A DNA stretch of 64,000 nt from an uncultured bacterium. Its GTDB lineage: Bacteria; Planctomycetota; UBA1135; GCA-002686595. How positions within the stretch are numbered: the first letter of the stretch is position 1; each line of letters begins with the position of its first letter. Shown one piece after another: positions 1 to 9,044 of the stretch. The DNA lies in assembly GCA_905480285.1 (NCBI GenBank), contig CAJQPT010000136.1, positions 1-64,000 of the forward strand, in the 5' to 3' direction. Under the pieces are notes generated by a model, which worked only from the letters and a program-made list of their open reading frames with translations, was not told the origin of the DNA and did no database searches. Made by a program: the position numbers and the translations under genes.

Positions 1-118
1 GCCTCCAATTCCCCCTGCTTCAGCTCCGAGAATTTGTCCGCTCTGCGAGAATGCGAACCCCTTCAGGGCGAACAGGCCTGCTCCCGGCGTCGCAAGCTCC
101 CTTCTCGGCAAGTACCCG
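1..118. other. Short upstream region, no feature seen
   Basis: This stretch precedes the secreted protein that starts at 119. I see no promoter box, ribosome binding site or reading frame that I can support. The end of any gene to the left lies outside the window. Confidence 0.3.
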
Positions 119-2305
119 ATGAATCCCATGCTCAACAAGGCTCTCGTCACGACGACTCTCTCCGTCCTCCTCGGCGGCTCCGCCCTCGCTCAGGCCACCA
201 CGCTCCAGGCCAACCCCGCGGCAAACAACGGGCAGAGCATCAACGGCGTCGGGCTGTTCTTCGACGTGGAGAGTCTCGTCGGCACGCGCATCACGCACCT
301 GACCACCGCCTCAAGCACATCCCTTGGAGCGACCTTTCGTATCGAGGTCCTCACGCGCCCAGGTTCAGTCCTGGGCAATCCGGGACCCGGTCAGAGCCTG
401 AGCGGTTGGACCTCCCTCGGCGTGGCCACCGGGAGACAGAACTCGACCGACGGGTCACTTCCGTCCGAGGTGATCGACATCCCAGACATCGAGGTCCCCT
501 GCAACGGTGTGGTCGGGGTCGCCGTCGTCTTCGTCGATACGAGCGTCCAGTACTTCGGCACCGGGCCGGCTCCCCTTCAGACCTTCACGGACGGGGTGCT
601 GACGCTCACGACGGGCGACGCCCGGAGCATTCCCTTCAGCACTGGCAGCCCCTGGCTCAGCTCCCGTGGACTTGTCGGGGAGCTGATTTACGAGGAGGTC
701 AGAGAGCCGGGCCGGCTCTTCATGCGAAAGACGTTCGGCGGCTTCACGGACATCTCAACGACGGGTACGCCCCTGAGCCTCGGCGACGACGAGGAGAGGG
801 ACATCTTCACCGCTGTGGGAAACAGCGTGTTCGGCTCGGGCAACGTGAGGATCGGCAGCAATGGAGGCGTCCGCTTCCCCGGCGCCACGGTGGGAGCCGA
901 TTTGTTCCCCGGCAACCGCCCTCTACCCAGCATCAGCGCCTTCAACGGGGCCGTCGCCCTCCTGCCTTTCTGGGACGACATCGATACCCAGTCCGGGTCC
1001 GTGGGGCAGATCTACTGGCAGCAGGATTGCTGCGAGCTGATCATTCAGTGGGACGACGTCGGCTTCTACAACGGGGCGCCGTCAGAGCGGGCCACCTTCC
1101 AGCTCACGGTGTACGCCAATGAGGACGTCCTCGCACAGTTCGCTTACCGCGACGTGGAGGGCGCACGTGCAGGCGGTGGTGAGTCCGCCACCATCGGGTT
1201 TCAGGCCGGCGGTTTGAGCGAGACCTTCCAGTACTCCTTCGACGCCAGATCCGCGGTGGACAACTTCACCAACATCGAGATCGTCCAGTCTCCGGCTCTC
1301 ATCTTCGACAACACCCTCCCCGGGGCCTACGTCGACATCTCGTCCACCGGCACGCCCCTGAACCTCGCGGACGACGAGTCGATCGACATCGTCACGACGA
1401 TCGGCAACGAGCTGCTGAACGCCGGCGTCGTGCGCGTCGGGAGCAACGGGGGCCTGCGCTTCGCGGGCAGCAGCCCGGACCTCGGCCCCGGCAACCAGCA
1501 GATCCCAAGCCTCATGGCCTTTGGCGCCGAGCAAGCGCTCCTGCCGTTCTGGGACGACATCAACACCGACTCGGGCCAGGGGGGGCAGATCTACTGGGAA
1601 GAGATCGGCACGAGCTTGATCGTGCAGTGGGACCGCGTCGAATTCTTCGGGTCGGGCAGCACGCAGACAGCCACCTTCCAGGTCCAGGTGCACGCCGCCG
1701 GGCCCACCTACGCCCAGTTCCTCTACGAGGATGTGAGCGGAGCGCGAGCGGCCAATGGCGGCTCGGCGACCGTCGGCTACCAGGACCCTTCCACCGGAGG
1801 CGGATCCACTGTCAGCTTCGACAGCCCGATTATTCAGGATGGCTCGGTCTGGTCGCTGACGACCCGCCAACCCGATGTCGGGACGAGCTATTGTGGCCCT
1901 GCTAACGTGAACTCCACCTTCGGGAGCGCGCAGATCACCGCCAGCGGGAGCCGCTCTGCCGCCTGTGACACCCTTGTCCTGACCGCCTCGGTGCTGCCCG
2001 CCAACACCTTTGGCTTCTTCCTTGTCTCGCGGGACACGGGCTTCGCGGCGAGTCCCGGTGGGTCCCAGGGCAACCTGTGCTTGAGCGGCTCGATCGGCCG
2101 CTCCGTGGGGCTGGGCATCCTCAACTCGGGTCCAAGCGGCACCATCTCAACGCCCGCACTCCTGAGCGCGCTCCCCACCCCCACAGGTGCGGTCTCGGCG
2201 CTCCCGGGGGACACCTGGAACTTCCAGGCATGGTTCCGGGACAACCTGAACGGGACGACGACCTCGAACTTCACCGACGCCGTTCAGGTCAAGGTCGGAC
2301 TCTGA
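119..2305 (+). CDS. Secreted two-repeat protein with C-terminal SYC module
   Basis: A 728-residue exported protein. It starts with a signal peptide (residues 1-25, ending in SALAQ). After an N-terminal domain come two homologous repeats at about residues 195-390 and 400-560. Each carries the series DIS(T/S)TGTPL, GSNGG(V/L)RF, LLPFWDDI and QIYW, which resembles the nidogen-like or choice-of-anchor beta folds of secreted proteins. A last domain (about 595-728) opens with SYCGPANVNSTFG and recurs in the haem protein encoded at 9045-9866. The ATG at 119 is used because it directly precedes the signal peptide. I infer a surface or adhesive structural role. No catalytic motif is visible and the specific function is unknown. 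Confidence 0.85.
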   Translation: MNPMLNKALVTTTLSVLLGGSALAQATTLQANPAANNGQSINGVGLFFDVESLVGTRITHLTTASSTSLGATFRIEVLTRPGSVLGNPGPGQSLSGWTSLGVATGRQNSTDGSLPSEVIDIPDIEVPCNGVVGVAVVFVDTSVQYFGTGPAPLQTFTDGVLTLTTGDARSIPFSTGSPWLSSRGLVGELIYEEVREPGRLFMRKTFGGFTDISTTGTPLSLGDDEERDIFTAVGNSVFGSGNVRIGSNGGVRFPGATVGADLFPGNRPLPSISAFNGAVALLPFWDDIDTQSGSVGQIYWQQDCCELIIQWDDVGFYNGAPSERATFQLTVYANEDVLAQFAYRDVEGARAGGGESATIGFQAGGLSETFQYSFDARSAVDNFTNIEIVQSPALIFDNTLPGAYVDISSTGTPLNLADDESIDIVTTIGNELLNAGVVRVGSNGGLRFAGSSPDLGPGNQQIPSLMAFGAEQALLPFWDDINTDSGQGGQIYWEEIGTSLIVQWDRVEFFGSGSTQTATFQVQVHAAGPTYAQFLYEDVSGARAANGGSATVGYQDPSTGGGSTVSFDSPIIQDGSVWSLTTRQPDVGTSYCGPANVNSTFGSAQITASGSRSAACDTLVLTASVLPANTFGFFLVSRDTGFAASPGGSQGNLCLSGSIGRSVGLGILNSGPSGTISTPALLSALPTPTGAVSALPGDTWNFQAWFRDNLNGTTTSNFTDAVQVKVGL

Positions 2306-2763
2306 CCGCGACGGCGGGCCTCCGGCCCTTTGAACAGTCGGCCGATAGGTCCGCTCAAGGGATCACCGAGAGGGCCACTGAAGGGCCCGCTGCCCCAGTC
2401 CGGGTGGCGGGCCTGCTCTGTTCGCTGGGGTCCTCTCGCCGCAGCCCGCCCCCAGCGGATCAGGGGCCTCGCGACCCCATCGAGCCCCCTGCCCCCCCGC
2501 TCCCTCTGGCAGCCCATACGGCTCAGTCACCCCTGCGGACGCGGGACGCGTGGGTCGTGGTATCCGTGCTTCCAAGGGGCACCGACGATCACCGCCAGAC
2601 CGCCAGTGATTGGAGTGGCGAGGTGGGCCCAGTTGGACCCGGCGACCATGGCGGCGCCAGGCGCGGTTCTTCCAGGCGCCGTCGCTCTCGCCCGAGTGAC
2701 GTCCGTCGAACCGGTCTGACCGAAGGTTCAGCGAGTGCAGGGAGGCACTGGGTGCGGCCTGAA
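2306..2763. other. 458-bp intergenic region between convergent genes
   Basis: This separates the secreted protein gene from the convergent kinase gene. It holds a degenerate 12-bp tandem repeat at 2348-2395. No convincing gene is seen. The frames open here lack family resemblance and mostly mirror neighbouring genes. I see no clear terminator hairpin with a T tract. Confidence 0.5.
2348..2395. repeat. Degenerate 12-bp tandem repeat, four units
   Basis: Four 12-base units run end to end with the loose consensus GGnCCnCTnAAG. They lie 42 bases after the stop of the secreted protein gene. The similarity is imperfect, but it matches the period and style of clearer arrays elsewhere in the window. 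Confidence 0.4.
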
Positions 2764-4218
2764 TCAGGCAGCCCCGATGGGCGCGGGCTCCTGGGCGAGC
2801 TCGGGCTGCGGCTCCGTGGAGCAGGGGGACGGGCGGACCCAGCTCAGCGATACGCCCCCGGCGGCACAGGCCCGCGCGAGCTCGGCCCGAAGATCGGGCT
2901 GGGCCATCTCGATGGCGCAGTGCACCGCCGCCGCACGGCCTGCTCGGATGGTCCCGAGCGCTCCTATTGCCGAGTCGAAGACCCATACCCTCGCGGCGGT
3001 CTCCTGGCCGAGGCGATCGATCCGCAGTCGAGCGCGACGGGGATCCCCGTCGATCAGGATGACCGGATCGGCTGCCGCGGGAGCCGAACGAATGCTGATG
3101 CACGCTCGGGTGCCGAGGCCAGCAGCGCTCTGCACTCGGAGCCCCGCCCCGACCTCCGACAGGGCCAGACGAAGGCTCGCGGTGCCGAGCCCCGTGGACT
3201 GCGGCATACCAACTCCGGGCAGCGCCCCCGACGGGGCATCAGACCGGAGATCAGACCGCCGAGCGCCAAGGCCCCCGTCGAGGAAGACCTTCAGCGCTGC
3301 AGGCGCCATCCCGTCTCCGTCGTCGGCGACGACCACGTCGAGATCAAGCCCCAGCTCGGCGGCACCTCGCTGATCGACCTCGACCGTCACGCTGCCGGGC
3401 CCCCTCGCTCCTCGCGAGGCGGCCTCCAGCGCGTTGGTGAGGAGGTTGCGAATGGCTCGAGCCATGGCGTTCCTGGGAGCGAGGATGTAGAGCGAGCCCT
3501 TGCACCTCACACGCAGCGCAGGCGGACCGCTGGCGCCACCGCGGGCGGCCGCCGTGGCCGCCTTGGCCTCCTCCAGGAGGAGATCCTTGAGCTTGATGAG
3601 GGTGGGGTGGGGCACCCGCTGGGAGCTCTCCGCGCCGAGCGCTGCTTGAGCGAGTTCACGGGCCGAGGACAGAGCCTCGAGCACGCGCCCGCCGTCCTCC
3701 TCTCCGTCTCGCGTGGCATAGAGCACGGCCCGCGTCAGTTCGTTGCGCAGATCGTGAGCCGCGGCTGCGGCGTTCCGGCCCTGCGCCGCGGCCCTCTCTG
3801 CCCGTCGCAAGCGCTCACGAGCGGCTCGTCGGGCCCCCATGGCAGCGGCCAGCGACCCCACCTCCAGGAGGGTCTTCCTGGGCGGCAGCGCCCCCTGGGG
3901 CGCTGCGACGACCAGCTCACCGCCGTCGACATGAATGGTGGCCTCGTCGCTCCCCGAGCCACCGCACGGCTCGACCCCGGAGCTCACCTCCAGGATCCCC
4001 TGCCGACCGCTGGCCTTGACGAGGGCTCTCTCACACGGAAATGCGAGGTCAAAGTCACCCTCTCGGCCCACAGGTCGCCACCCGAGGCGTACCAGACCGA
4101 GGCGGGCAGCGGTCTCTGTCCACGCCTCATCTGCCTCCGGGTCGACCTCGCCGTCGATGGAGCTGGAGCCAAACGGCAGCGAGAGCCATTCGGTCAGGGG
4201 TGTCCAGGGCAGCCTCAC
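2764..4218 (-). CDS. Sensor histidine kinase-like protein with receiver-like tail
   Basis: A 484-residue protein, probably cytoplasmic because no membrane segment is visible. The middle holds a histidine kinase core. The H-box is AAHDLRNELT with the likely phosphorylated His. The N-box is RAIRNLLTNALEAA, G1 is VVADDGDGMAP, and the G2-like region is GLGTASLRLAL. These support ATP binding and autophosphorylation. The last 110 residues start with VILIDGDPRR, like the acidic pocket of a response regulator, but where the phospho-acceptor Asp is expected I read VHCAIEMA with no Asp. The start is GTG at 4218. The N-terminal 130 residues are an unrecognised sensor region. No partner regulator gene lies next to it. 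Confidence 0.75.
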   Translation of the reverse strand: MRLPWTPLTEWLSLPFGSSSIDGEVDPEADEAWTETAARLGLVRLGWRPVGREGDFDLAFPCERALVKASGRQGILEVSSGVEPCGGSGSDEATIHVDGGELVVAAPQGALPPRKTLLEVGSLAAAMGARRAARERLRRAERAAAQGRNAAAAAHDLRNELTRAVLYATRDGEEDGGRVLEALSSARELAQAALGAESSQRVPHPTLIKLKDLLLEEAKAATAAARGGASGPPALRVRCKGSLYILAPRNAMARAIRNLLTNALEAASRGARGPGSVTVEVDQRGAAELGLDLDVVVADDGDGMAPAALKVFLDGGLGARRSDLRSDAPSGALPGVGMPQSTGLGTASLRLALSEVGAGLRVQSAAGLGTRACISIRSAPAAADPVILIDGDPRRARLRIDRLGQETAARVWVFDSAIGALGTIRAGRAAAVHCAIEMAQPDLRAELARACAAGGVSLSWVRPSPCSTEPQPELAQEPAPIGAA

Positions 4219-4398
4219 CCTCGCGAGTCTGCCTGCTTGGGAGGCCCGATAGAAGCCTCAGGGACTCGATCCTTCGACCAGTGGGGCAACCTCGGTTACG
4301 CCGCCGGAACACACCCCGAGGGGCCTCCGTGCGCGACACCCCGCCGCCGTGGCGAAAAGTCGAGTCAGTGCCCCGTATGAACCGTGTCTGACCGTGCT

Positions 4399-4412
4399 GA
4401 GAGCACTATTAT
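4399..4412 (+). promoter_or_regulatory. Candidate -10 promoter element
   Basis: GAGAGCAC is followed directly by TATTAT. The same 11-base string GAGAGCACTAT occurs on the minus strand at 15711-15721 upstream of purM, there running into TATCTT. No good -35 box is seen. If it is used, the leader of the HEAT-repeat gene would be about 220 nt. Confidence 0.3.
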
Positions 4413-4534
4413 GGGGCGCGTCGTGGGAGTGATCCCGCGGCGTGGAGTTGGGCTCGCCCTTGGCACGGCCCTTGCTCCTCCGTGGGTCACCGCCGGAGTT
4501 CTCCTCCCGCCCCGGCCTCACAACTTGACCCAAG

Positions 4535-4550
4535 CGTCGAGCGCTCGACG
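4535..4550. promoter_or_regulatory. Perfect 16-bp palindrome, possible operator
   Basis: CGTCGAGCGCTCGACG is its own reverse complement. It lies about 85 bases before the ATG of the HEAT-repeat gene, right after a TTGACC string at 4525-4530. It could be a binding site for a dimeric regulator. No second copy was found by eye. Confidence 0.25.
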
Positions 4551-4635
4551 ACCCGAACGGGTCCCGGAGCGTGGCTGCGTGAACCCGAACCGATTGATCA
4601 CCGAGATCCGCAAGATCGACACGATCCAGTCAACC

Positions 4636-6771
4636 ATGAAGAACCAGATGCTCGTTAGCGCCCTCGTTGCAGTCGGCGCGCTCTGCCTCCCCGCGACCTC
4701 CTTCGGTCACGGCGGCACCTACCGGGGCCCCGGTGACACCGTTCCGCCCGGTGGCGGCGGTGGCGGTGGCGGAGGCGGCGGCCCTGCCTCCCCCGGCCCG
4801 TCCGGCCCCTCGGCCCCCGGTCCGTCCGGTCCCTCGACCCCGGGCCCCGCCTCACCTGGCGCCCCCGCGGCGGGCCCGACGCAATCTGGCCCCACCTCGG
4901 GTGGGCCGGTGGCGATCGGCCAGGACTTTTCGATCTGGGACTTCTGGTGGGGCTTCAACAAGGAGCCGTACCTCAACCTTCGTTCCAAGGTTCGCAGCGG
5001 CAACGTGCAGTCCGGTGGCGACGACTTCTTCCTCGGCCGCGGTCAGGCCGAGCAGGTCAAGGACACGCTCCGCCCGACCCCGGACATGATCCGGAACGAG
5101 GTCGTCCCCGCCCTCAAGCTGGCCCTCGAGAAGGAGCGCCAGAACGACATCATCACTGGCTCGCTCATCGCTCTGGCGAAGATCGGCGACACCCAGGACT
5201 CCGACGGGACCTCCGAGTTCCAGGAGATCTTCGCGGGCTTCCTCGACAACGGTGAGCAAGAGATCTCCGAGACCGCGACCCTCGCGCTCGGCATCCTCGC
5301 GGACGATCGGACGGTCCCCATGCTCGTCTCGCTGATGCGCGACGACCCCGTGGCACGCAAGCTGGTGGGCAAGGAAGTCCCGATGCGCACGCGGTCCTTC
5401 GCCGCGTATGGCCTCGGGCTTGTGGGCTACCGGACGAGCGACAACGCCGTTCGCCAGACCATCGTCGAGCACCTCGTGGACATCCTCGAGATGCCCGACT
5501 TCGCTCAGCCGGACATCAAGGTTGGCGCGATCGCGTCGCTCGGGCTCATCCCGCTTGATTGGGACAGCGAGGCCGCTGCTGATGAGGCCGAGGGCAATGC
5601 TGCCACAGCCGCCAACAGGGCTGCGCTGCTCCGCTATCTCATCACTCGAATGAACGCGGACACCCGCGGCGAAAAGGGCGGCTTCGAGCAGTTCCGTGTG
5701 CGTTGCCAGGTCCCGATCGCTGCCGCGCGTCTCCTCGCGTCGCACGAGACCGAGGTCCCCGAGGCCCAGCTTGGGCTGCGCGGCGAGGTGATCAACCAGC
5801 TCCTCTCGCTCGTGGCCAAGAACTCGAAGGAGAAGACCGTCGAGGTCCTCCAGTCGAGCACGGTCGCCCTCGGAATGATCGGTAACGCCGAGAGCGGCGA
5901 CACCGAAGGCGCCAAGCAGAACAAGGACATCTTCGACGAGCTGAAGCGGATCGCCAAGGATTCCGCCGACAACCAGACCGAGTACTTCGGGCTGATGGCT
6001 CTGGCCCAGATGGGCAGCCGTCCGGGCTCCGCCGGCGACAAGCGTGGCCTCCAGCCCATGGCCCAGAAGGAGCTCATGAGCGCCCTCGGGAGGGGTAAGG
6101 GCCAAAAGAAGCCGTGGGCTGCGATGTCCCTCGGGGTCTTCGGCAACGCTCTCCTTGAGAACGACGGAACGCTGGACACCACGGTGCTCTCCGCCGTGCG
6201 CGACGCCGCCCGCAAGGGTGATCGTCCCGCCGAGGCTGGCGCCTACGCGGTGGCTCTCGGCCTTATGAAGGACACCGTGTCCGAGGATCTCCTTCTCGAG
6301 CGACTGGAGTACTTCAGCCAGGACGACACTCGCGGTTACATCGCGGTGGGTCTGGGCCTCATGGAAGCCAACAGCTCCATCGAGCGTTTGAACGAGATCA
6401 TCAACAAGTCCAAGTTCCGGCCTGACCTCCTCAAGCAGGCGGCAGTCGGTCTCGGTCTTCTCGGGGATAAGTCCGCGGTGAAGGGTCTGGTCGAGATGCT
6501 CCGGACCGCCAAGGGTCTCTCGGCCCAGGCCGCCATCGCGAGCGCGCTCGGGACGATCGGTGACGCGAACTCGGTGGCGCCGCTTGTGGCCATGCTGAGC
6601 GACACGACCATCACGGACACCGCACGCGGGTTCGCGGCGGTGGCGCTCGGGATCGTCTGTGACAAGCAGGACCTGCCCTGGAACACGCCGATCGCGAAGA
6701 ACACCAACTATCGCGCGAACGTCTCCACGCTGACCAACGGCATCGGAACGGGCATCCTGGACATCCTGTGA
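4636..6771 (+). CDS. Secreted HEAT-repeat protein, paralogue 1
   Basis: A 711-residue exported protein. The ATG at 4636 is chosen because it opens a clean signal peptide (MKNQMLVSALVAVGALCLP, cleavage near TSFGH). A low-complexity Gly run and a Pro-Gly-Ser linker of about 50 residues follow, then the motif FWWGFNKEPYLNLR. The rest is a long series of HEAT-like helical repeats with recurring phrases such as LALGILADD, ALGLVGY, AVGLGLLGD and ALGTIGDAN. The C-terminus LPWNTPIAKN...GILDIL matches the next gene, so the two are tandem paralogues. Such repeats usually form scaffolds for protein binding. I infer a periplasmic or surface role. A strong terminator follows at 6811-6849. Confidence 0.85.
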   Translation: MKNQMLVSALVAVGALCLPATSFGHGGTYRGPGDTVPPGGGGGGGGGGGPASPGPSGPSAPGPSGPSTPGPASPGAPAAGPTQSGPTSGGPVAIGQDFSIWDFWWGFNKEPYLNLRSKVRSGNVQSGGDDFFLGRGQAEQVKDTLRPTPDMIRNEVVPALKLALEKERQNDIITGSLIALAKIGDTQDSDGTSEFQEIFAGFLDNGEQEISETATLALGILADDRTVPMLVSLMRDDPVARKLVGKEVPMRTRSFAAYGLGLVGYRTSDNAVRQTIVEHLVDILEMPDFAQPDIKVGAIASLGLIPLDWDSEAAADEAEGNAATAANRAALLRYLITRMNADTRGEKGGFEQFRVRCQVPIAAARLLASHETEVPEAQLGLRGEVINQLLSLVAKNSKEKTVEVLQSSTVALGMIGNAESGDTEGAKQNKDIFDELKRIAKDSADNQTEYFGLMALAQMGSRPGSAGDKRGLQPMAQKELMSALGRGKGQKKPWAAMSLGVFGNALLENDGTLDTTVLSAVRDAARKGDRPAEAGAYAVALGLMKDTVSEDLLLERLEYFSQDDTRGYIAVGLGLMEANSSIERLNEIINKSKFRPDLLKQAAVGLGLLGDKSAVKGLVEMLRTAKGLSAQAAIASALGTIGDANSVAPLVAMLSDTTITDTARGFAAVALGIVCDKQDLPWNTPIAKNTNYRANVSTLTNGIGTGILDIL

Positions 6772-6810
6772 GCCCTGGCCGCCCCAGCGGCGGCACAAGG
6801 ACTCCTTCAA

Positions 6811-6849
6811 ACGGCCCCGGTCGCTCACTGAGCGCCGGGGCCGTTTTTT
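6811..6849 (+). terminator. Rho-independent terminator
   Basis: A 10-bp stem (ACGGCCCCGG at 6811-6820 with CCGGGGCCGT at 6835-6844) is extended by an inner 4-bp stem (CGCT with AGCG) and followed by a run of six T. It lies 40 bases after the stop of the HEAT-repeat gene and isolates it from its paralogue. Confidence 0.9.
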
Positions 6850-6992
6850 GTGCGCCGAGAGAGCATGCCCCGCGCTCCCCCTGCCCGCCCCGCAGGTTGC
6901 CGGAGGCCTCTCGCCGTCCAGCCCCTCATGCCCTTCGCCCCAAAACGCGGCTGGGGCCCGACCCTAATCCAGTGACAAGGCCACAACGGCCG

Positions 6993-6998
6993 TATATT
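6993..6998 (+). promoter_or_regulatory. TAnnnT box 8 nt before ATG (leaderless-type promoter)
   Basis: TATATT is separated from the ATG at 7007 by GCCCGCGG. Transcription starting about 7 nt after the box would begin at the start codon. A weak GTGACA lies at 6972-6977. Confidence 0.5.
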
Positions 6999-7006
6999 GC
7001 CCGCGG

Positions 7007-9022
7007 ATGATGACGCCCAAGAGTGACCGGCCCCCCACCGGCCGCGTAGCGAGGGCTCTGCGCGCCGCAGCCGTGGCCGTGGCGCTGATCGGCCCCGCGG
7101 CCTCGAGCCCGCAGCTGCTTTCCCCTCCTCGGGGAACGCTCGGCCCTGGGACAGGTGAGTCCACGGACGGCGGGCCGGGCGACCGCACACCCGTCTCCGC
7201 TGCGCGTGCCCAACCCTGGCGCACCTGGTGGGAGTTCAATCAGGACCCCTATCTGGTGAGGATGCGTGCGCCTGCGGCGCTCCCCGTTCGCTCCCGGCCG
7301 CTCGGGCTCCAGCGACCCCTTCGCAACCCACGGCGTCCGGACCAAGCGACCACCTACCAGGAGGTCTATCCGGCCTTGCTGACCGCCCTGGCCACCACGC
7401 GAGATGTGGACCTCCAGGCCTCCTGCCTCCTCGCGCTGGCGAAGATCGGGCCGCCTCCCGAAGCGATCTCCAAGGCCCTCGAGTTCCCCCCGCTTGCCGA
7501 GGCCCTCCTGCCCTTCATCCGCGCCGCCAACGAACGCGTCCGCGACCTGGCCGTCCTCTCCCTCGGCATCTCGGGAGACGCGAGCGTTGCCCCGCTCCTC
7601 GCCTCCATCGCGCGCGATCAACCGGAAGGCCGCAAGGCGATCCGCGGGGGCAAGATCGACCGCCGCACACGCGCCTTCGCAGCCCATGCGCTCGGTCTCC
7701 TTGGGGCATCCACGCCGCGCCGGGCGGAGCGAGCCCTGATCGAACATGAGCTGAGGTTGATCGCCGCAGAGAACCACGACACGGCGGACCTGGTCGTGGC
7801 CGCTGTCATCGCGCTCGGCTGGTGCCCGCTCCCCGTGCAGGTCCAACCTCAGGGAGAACCAGCGATCCCTGGGGGCCGGGAGGCCACCATTCGGGCGTTG
7901 CTGGAGTTGGACGATCGTCGTGGCGTCGACTTCCGGGGACGCGCCCAGCTCCCGGTCGCGGTGGCACGCCTCCTGGCGGCCCCCCTTGAACCGCTCCCCG
8001 CCGAGGCTGGCCTTCAGGCCTCCGTGCGGCTCTTCGAGCTCCGCCACGAGCTCGTCGCTAGGTTCTCCGCGCGCCTCCACGGCCCGCGGCCTGAGAAGCT
8101 CGCGGTGGTCCGCGAGGGGCTGGCCCAGGCACTCGGCCTCCTCATCCTGGACCAGGCCACCCCCGCGGACACCGCGGCCATCGCGGCCCTCACGGCCGTG
8201 GCCATCGACGGACAGGAGACCGAGGCGCTGCTCAGCATGATCGCGCTGGCGAGGGTTTGCGGCCGGGCTTCGCTCGACCGCGGGCAGACAGCACGGGACA
8301 TTCGCAGGACCCTCACCCGCCTGGCTATCGAGGGCAGCTCCCTTCGACAAGCCTCTGCCCTGCTCGCCCTCGGCGTCGCCGATGACCGTGGACAGTCCAC
8401 CGGGCAGGCCCCGGCCCTCGGCACCCGCTCGTTCCTCGCTCGCCGCGCCGCCAAGGGCTCCCCCGCCCAGGCCACGGCGGCGACGATCTCACTGGGCCTC
8501 ACGGGCGACCGGGAAGGCGCCGCCGCTGCACGGGCCGGATTGACCACCGGGAACTTCGCGGACCGCGGTGCCCGGGCCCTGGCGGTCGCCATGCTCGTGG
8601 ATGGGCCGGGGCTCGAGACGATCCGCACCGAGCTGCGCAGCCCCCTCTACCGCCCGTACCTCACCCGGGACTTCGCCACAGCGCTCGCGCTGGTGGGCGA
8701 CACGCAGCTGGTCCCGCTCCTCATCGGACGCCTGGTCAACGCGAACTTCATCCCGGAGAGGATTGCGGCGGTCCAGGCCTTCGAGTGGAGCACAGACCCC
8801 GAGGCCGCGTCGGCGCTACTGTTCGTGTTGACAGAGCCGCACCTCGGCACCAAGCAGATCGACGACACCAGCCGGGCGTTCGCGGCGTCAGCGCTCGGCA
8901 ACCTCTGCAGCCAGGATCCCCTGCCCTGGAACGCCCGCATCGCGCTGGACGTGGTCTGGAACGCAGCGCCGCCGTCCCTCACGGATGCGAGGAACGGCGG
9001 CGGAGTGCTGGACGTGCTTTGA
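7007..9022 (+). CDS. Secreted HEAT-repeat protein, paralogue 2
   Basis: A 671-residue protein related to the preceding gene. A basic, hydrophobic N-terminus (AAAVAVALIGPAAS) acts as the export signal. After a Pro-Gly-Thr-rich linker comes TWWEFNQDPYLVRMR, matching FWWGFNKEPYLNLR in paralogue 1. HEAT-like repeats follow (AVLSLGISGDA, AHALGLLGA, ALLALGVADD, TISLGLTGDREG). The ends also match: LPWNARIALDV...GGVLDVL. The Gly-rich tract of paralogue 1 is missing. The start is ATG at 7007 or the adjacent ATG at 7010. There is no Shine-Dalgarno; instead TATATT lies 8 nt upstream. I infer a scaffold function, with diversification after tandem duplication. Confidence 0.85.
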   Translation: MMTPKSDRPPTGRVARALRAAAVAVALIGPAASSPQLLSPPRGTLGPGTGESTDGGPGDRTPVSAARAQPWRTWWEFNQDPYLVRMRAPAALPVRSRPLGLQRPLRNPRRPDQATTYQEVYPALLTALATTRDVDLQASCLLALAKIGPPPEAISKALEFPPLAEALLPFIRAANERVRDLAVLSLGISGDASVAPLLASIARDQPEGRKAIRGGKIDRRTRAFAAHALGLLGASTPRRAERALIEHELRLIAAENHDTADLVVAAVIALGWCPLPVQVQPQGEPAIPGGREATIRALLELDDRRGVDFRGRAQLPVAVARLLAAPLEPLPAEAGLQASVRLFELRHELVARFSARLHGPRPEKLAVVREGLAQALGLLILDQATPADTAAIAALTAVAIDGQETEALLSMIALARVCGRASLDRGQTARDIRRTLTRLAIEGSSLRQASALLALGVADDRGQSTGQAPALGTRSFLARRAAKGSPAQATAATISLGLTGDREGAAAARAGLTTGNFADRGARALAVAMLVDGPGLETIRTELRSPLYRPYLTRDFATALALVGDTQLVPLLIGRLVNANFIPERIAAVQAFEWSTDPEAASALLFVLTEPHLGTKQIDDTSRAFAASALGNLCSQDPLPWNARIALDVVWNAAPPSLTDARNGGGVLDVL

Positions 9023-9044
9023 GCCGCTGAGGCGGCCGGCGGGA

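Larger units (their letters stand above)
4219..4635. other. Divergent intergenic region with candidate promoter and palindrome
   Basis: This 417-bp gap lies between the kinase gene and the first HEAT-repeat gene. It contains a TATTAT box at 4407-4412 inside the string GAGAGCACTAT, which also occurs upstream of purM. It also holds a perfect 16-base palindrome at 4535-4550. A frame open on the plus strand would extend the HEAT protein upstream, but it reads as non-coding and would bury the signal peptide. Confidence 0.5.

Noticed and set aside
2527-2649. 40-codon minus-strand frame with a hydrophobic stretch (HLATPITGGLAVIVGAP)
   Set aside because: It looks superficially like a small membrane peptide, but there is no ribosome binding site, promoter box or known relative, and it lies in a gap with repeats. 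Not supportable.
2077-4380. Long plus-strand frame of 767 codons opposite the histidine kinase gene
   Set aside because: Its product is Arg/Gly/Pro-rich with no family likeness, and the opposite strand has clear kinase motifs. It is a shadow frame caused by high GC.
4384-4635. N-terminal extension of the first HEAT-repeat protein by 84 codons
   Set aside because: It would bury the signal peptide, and the region contains a promoter-like box and a palindrome instead.
4852-6828. Long minus-strand frame of 658 codons opposite the first HEAT-repeat gene
   Set aside because: No recognisable domain; the plus strand has the signal peptide and repeats.
9023-9036. Small hairpin GCCGC-TGAG-GCGGC between the convergent genes
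   Set aside because: Only a 5-bp stem with no T tract; too weak to call a terminator.
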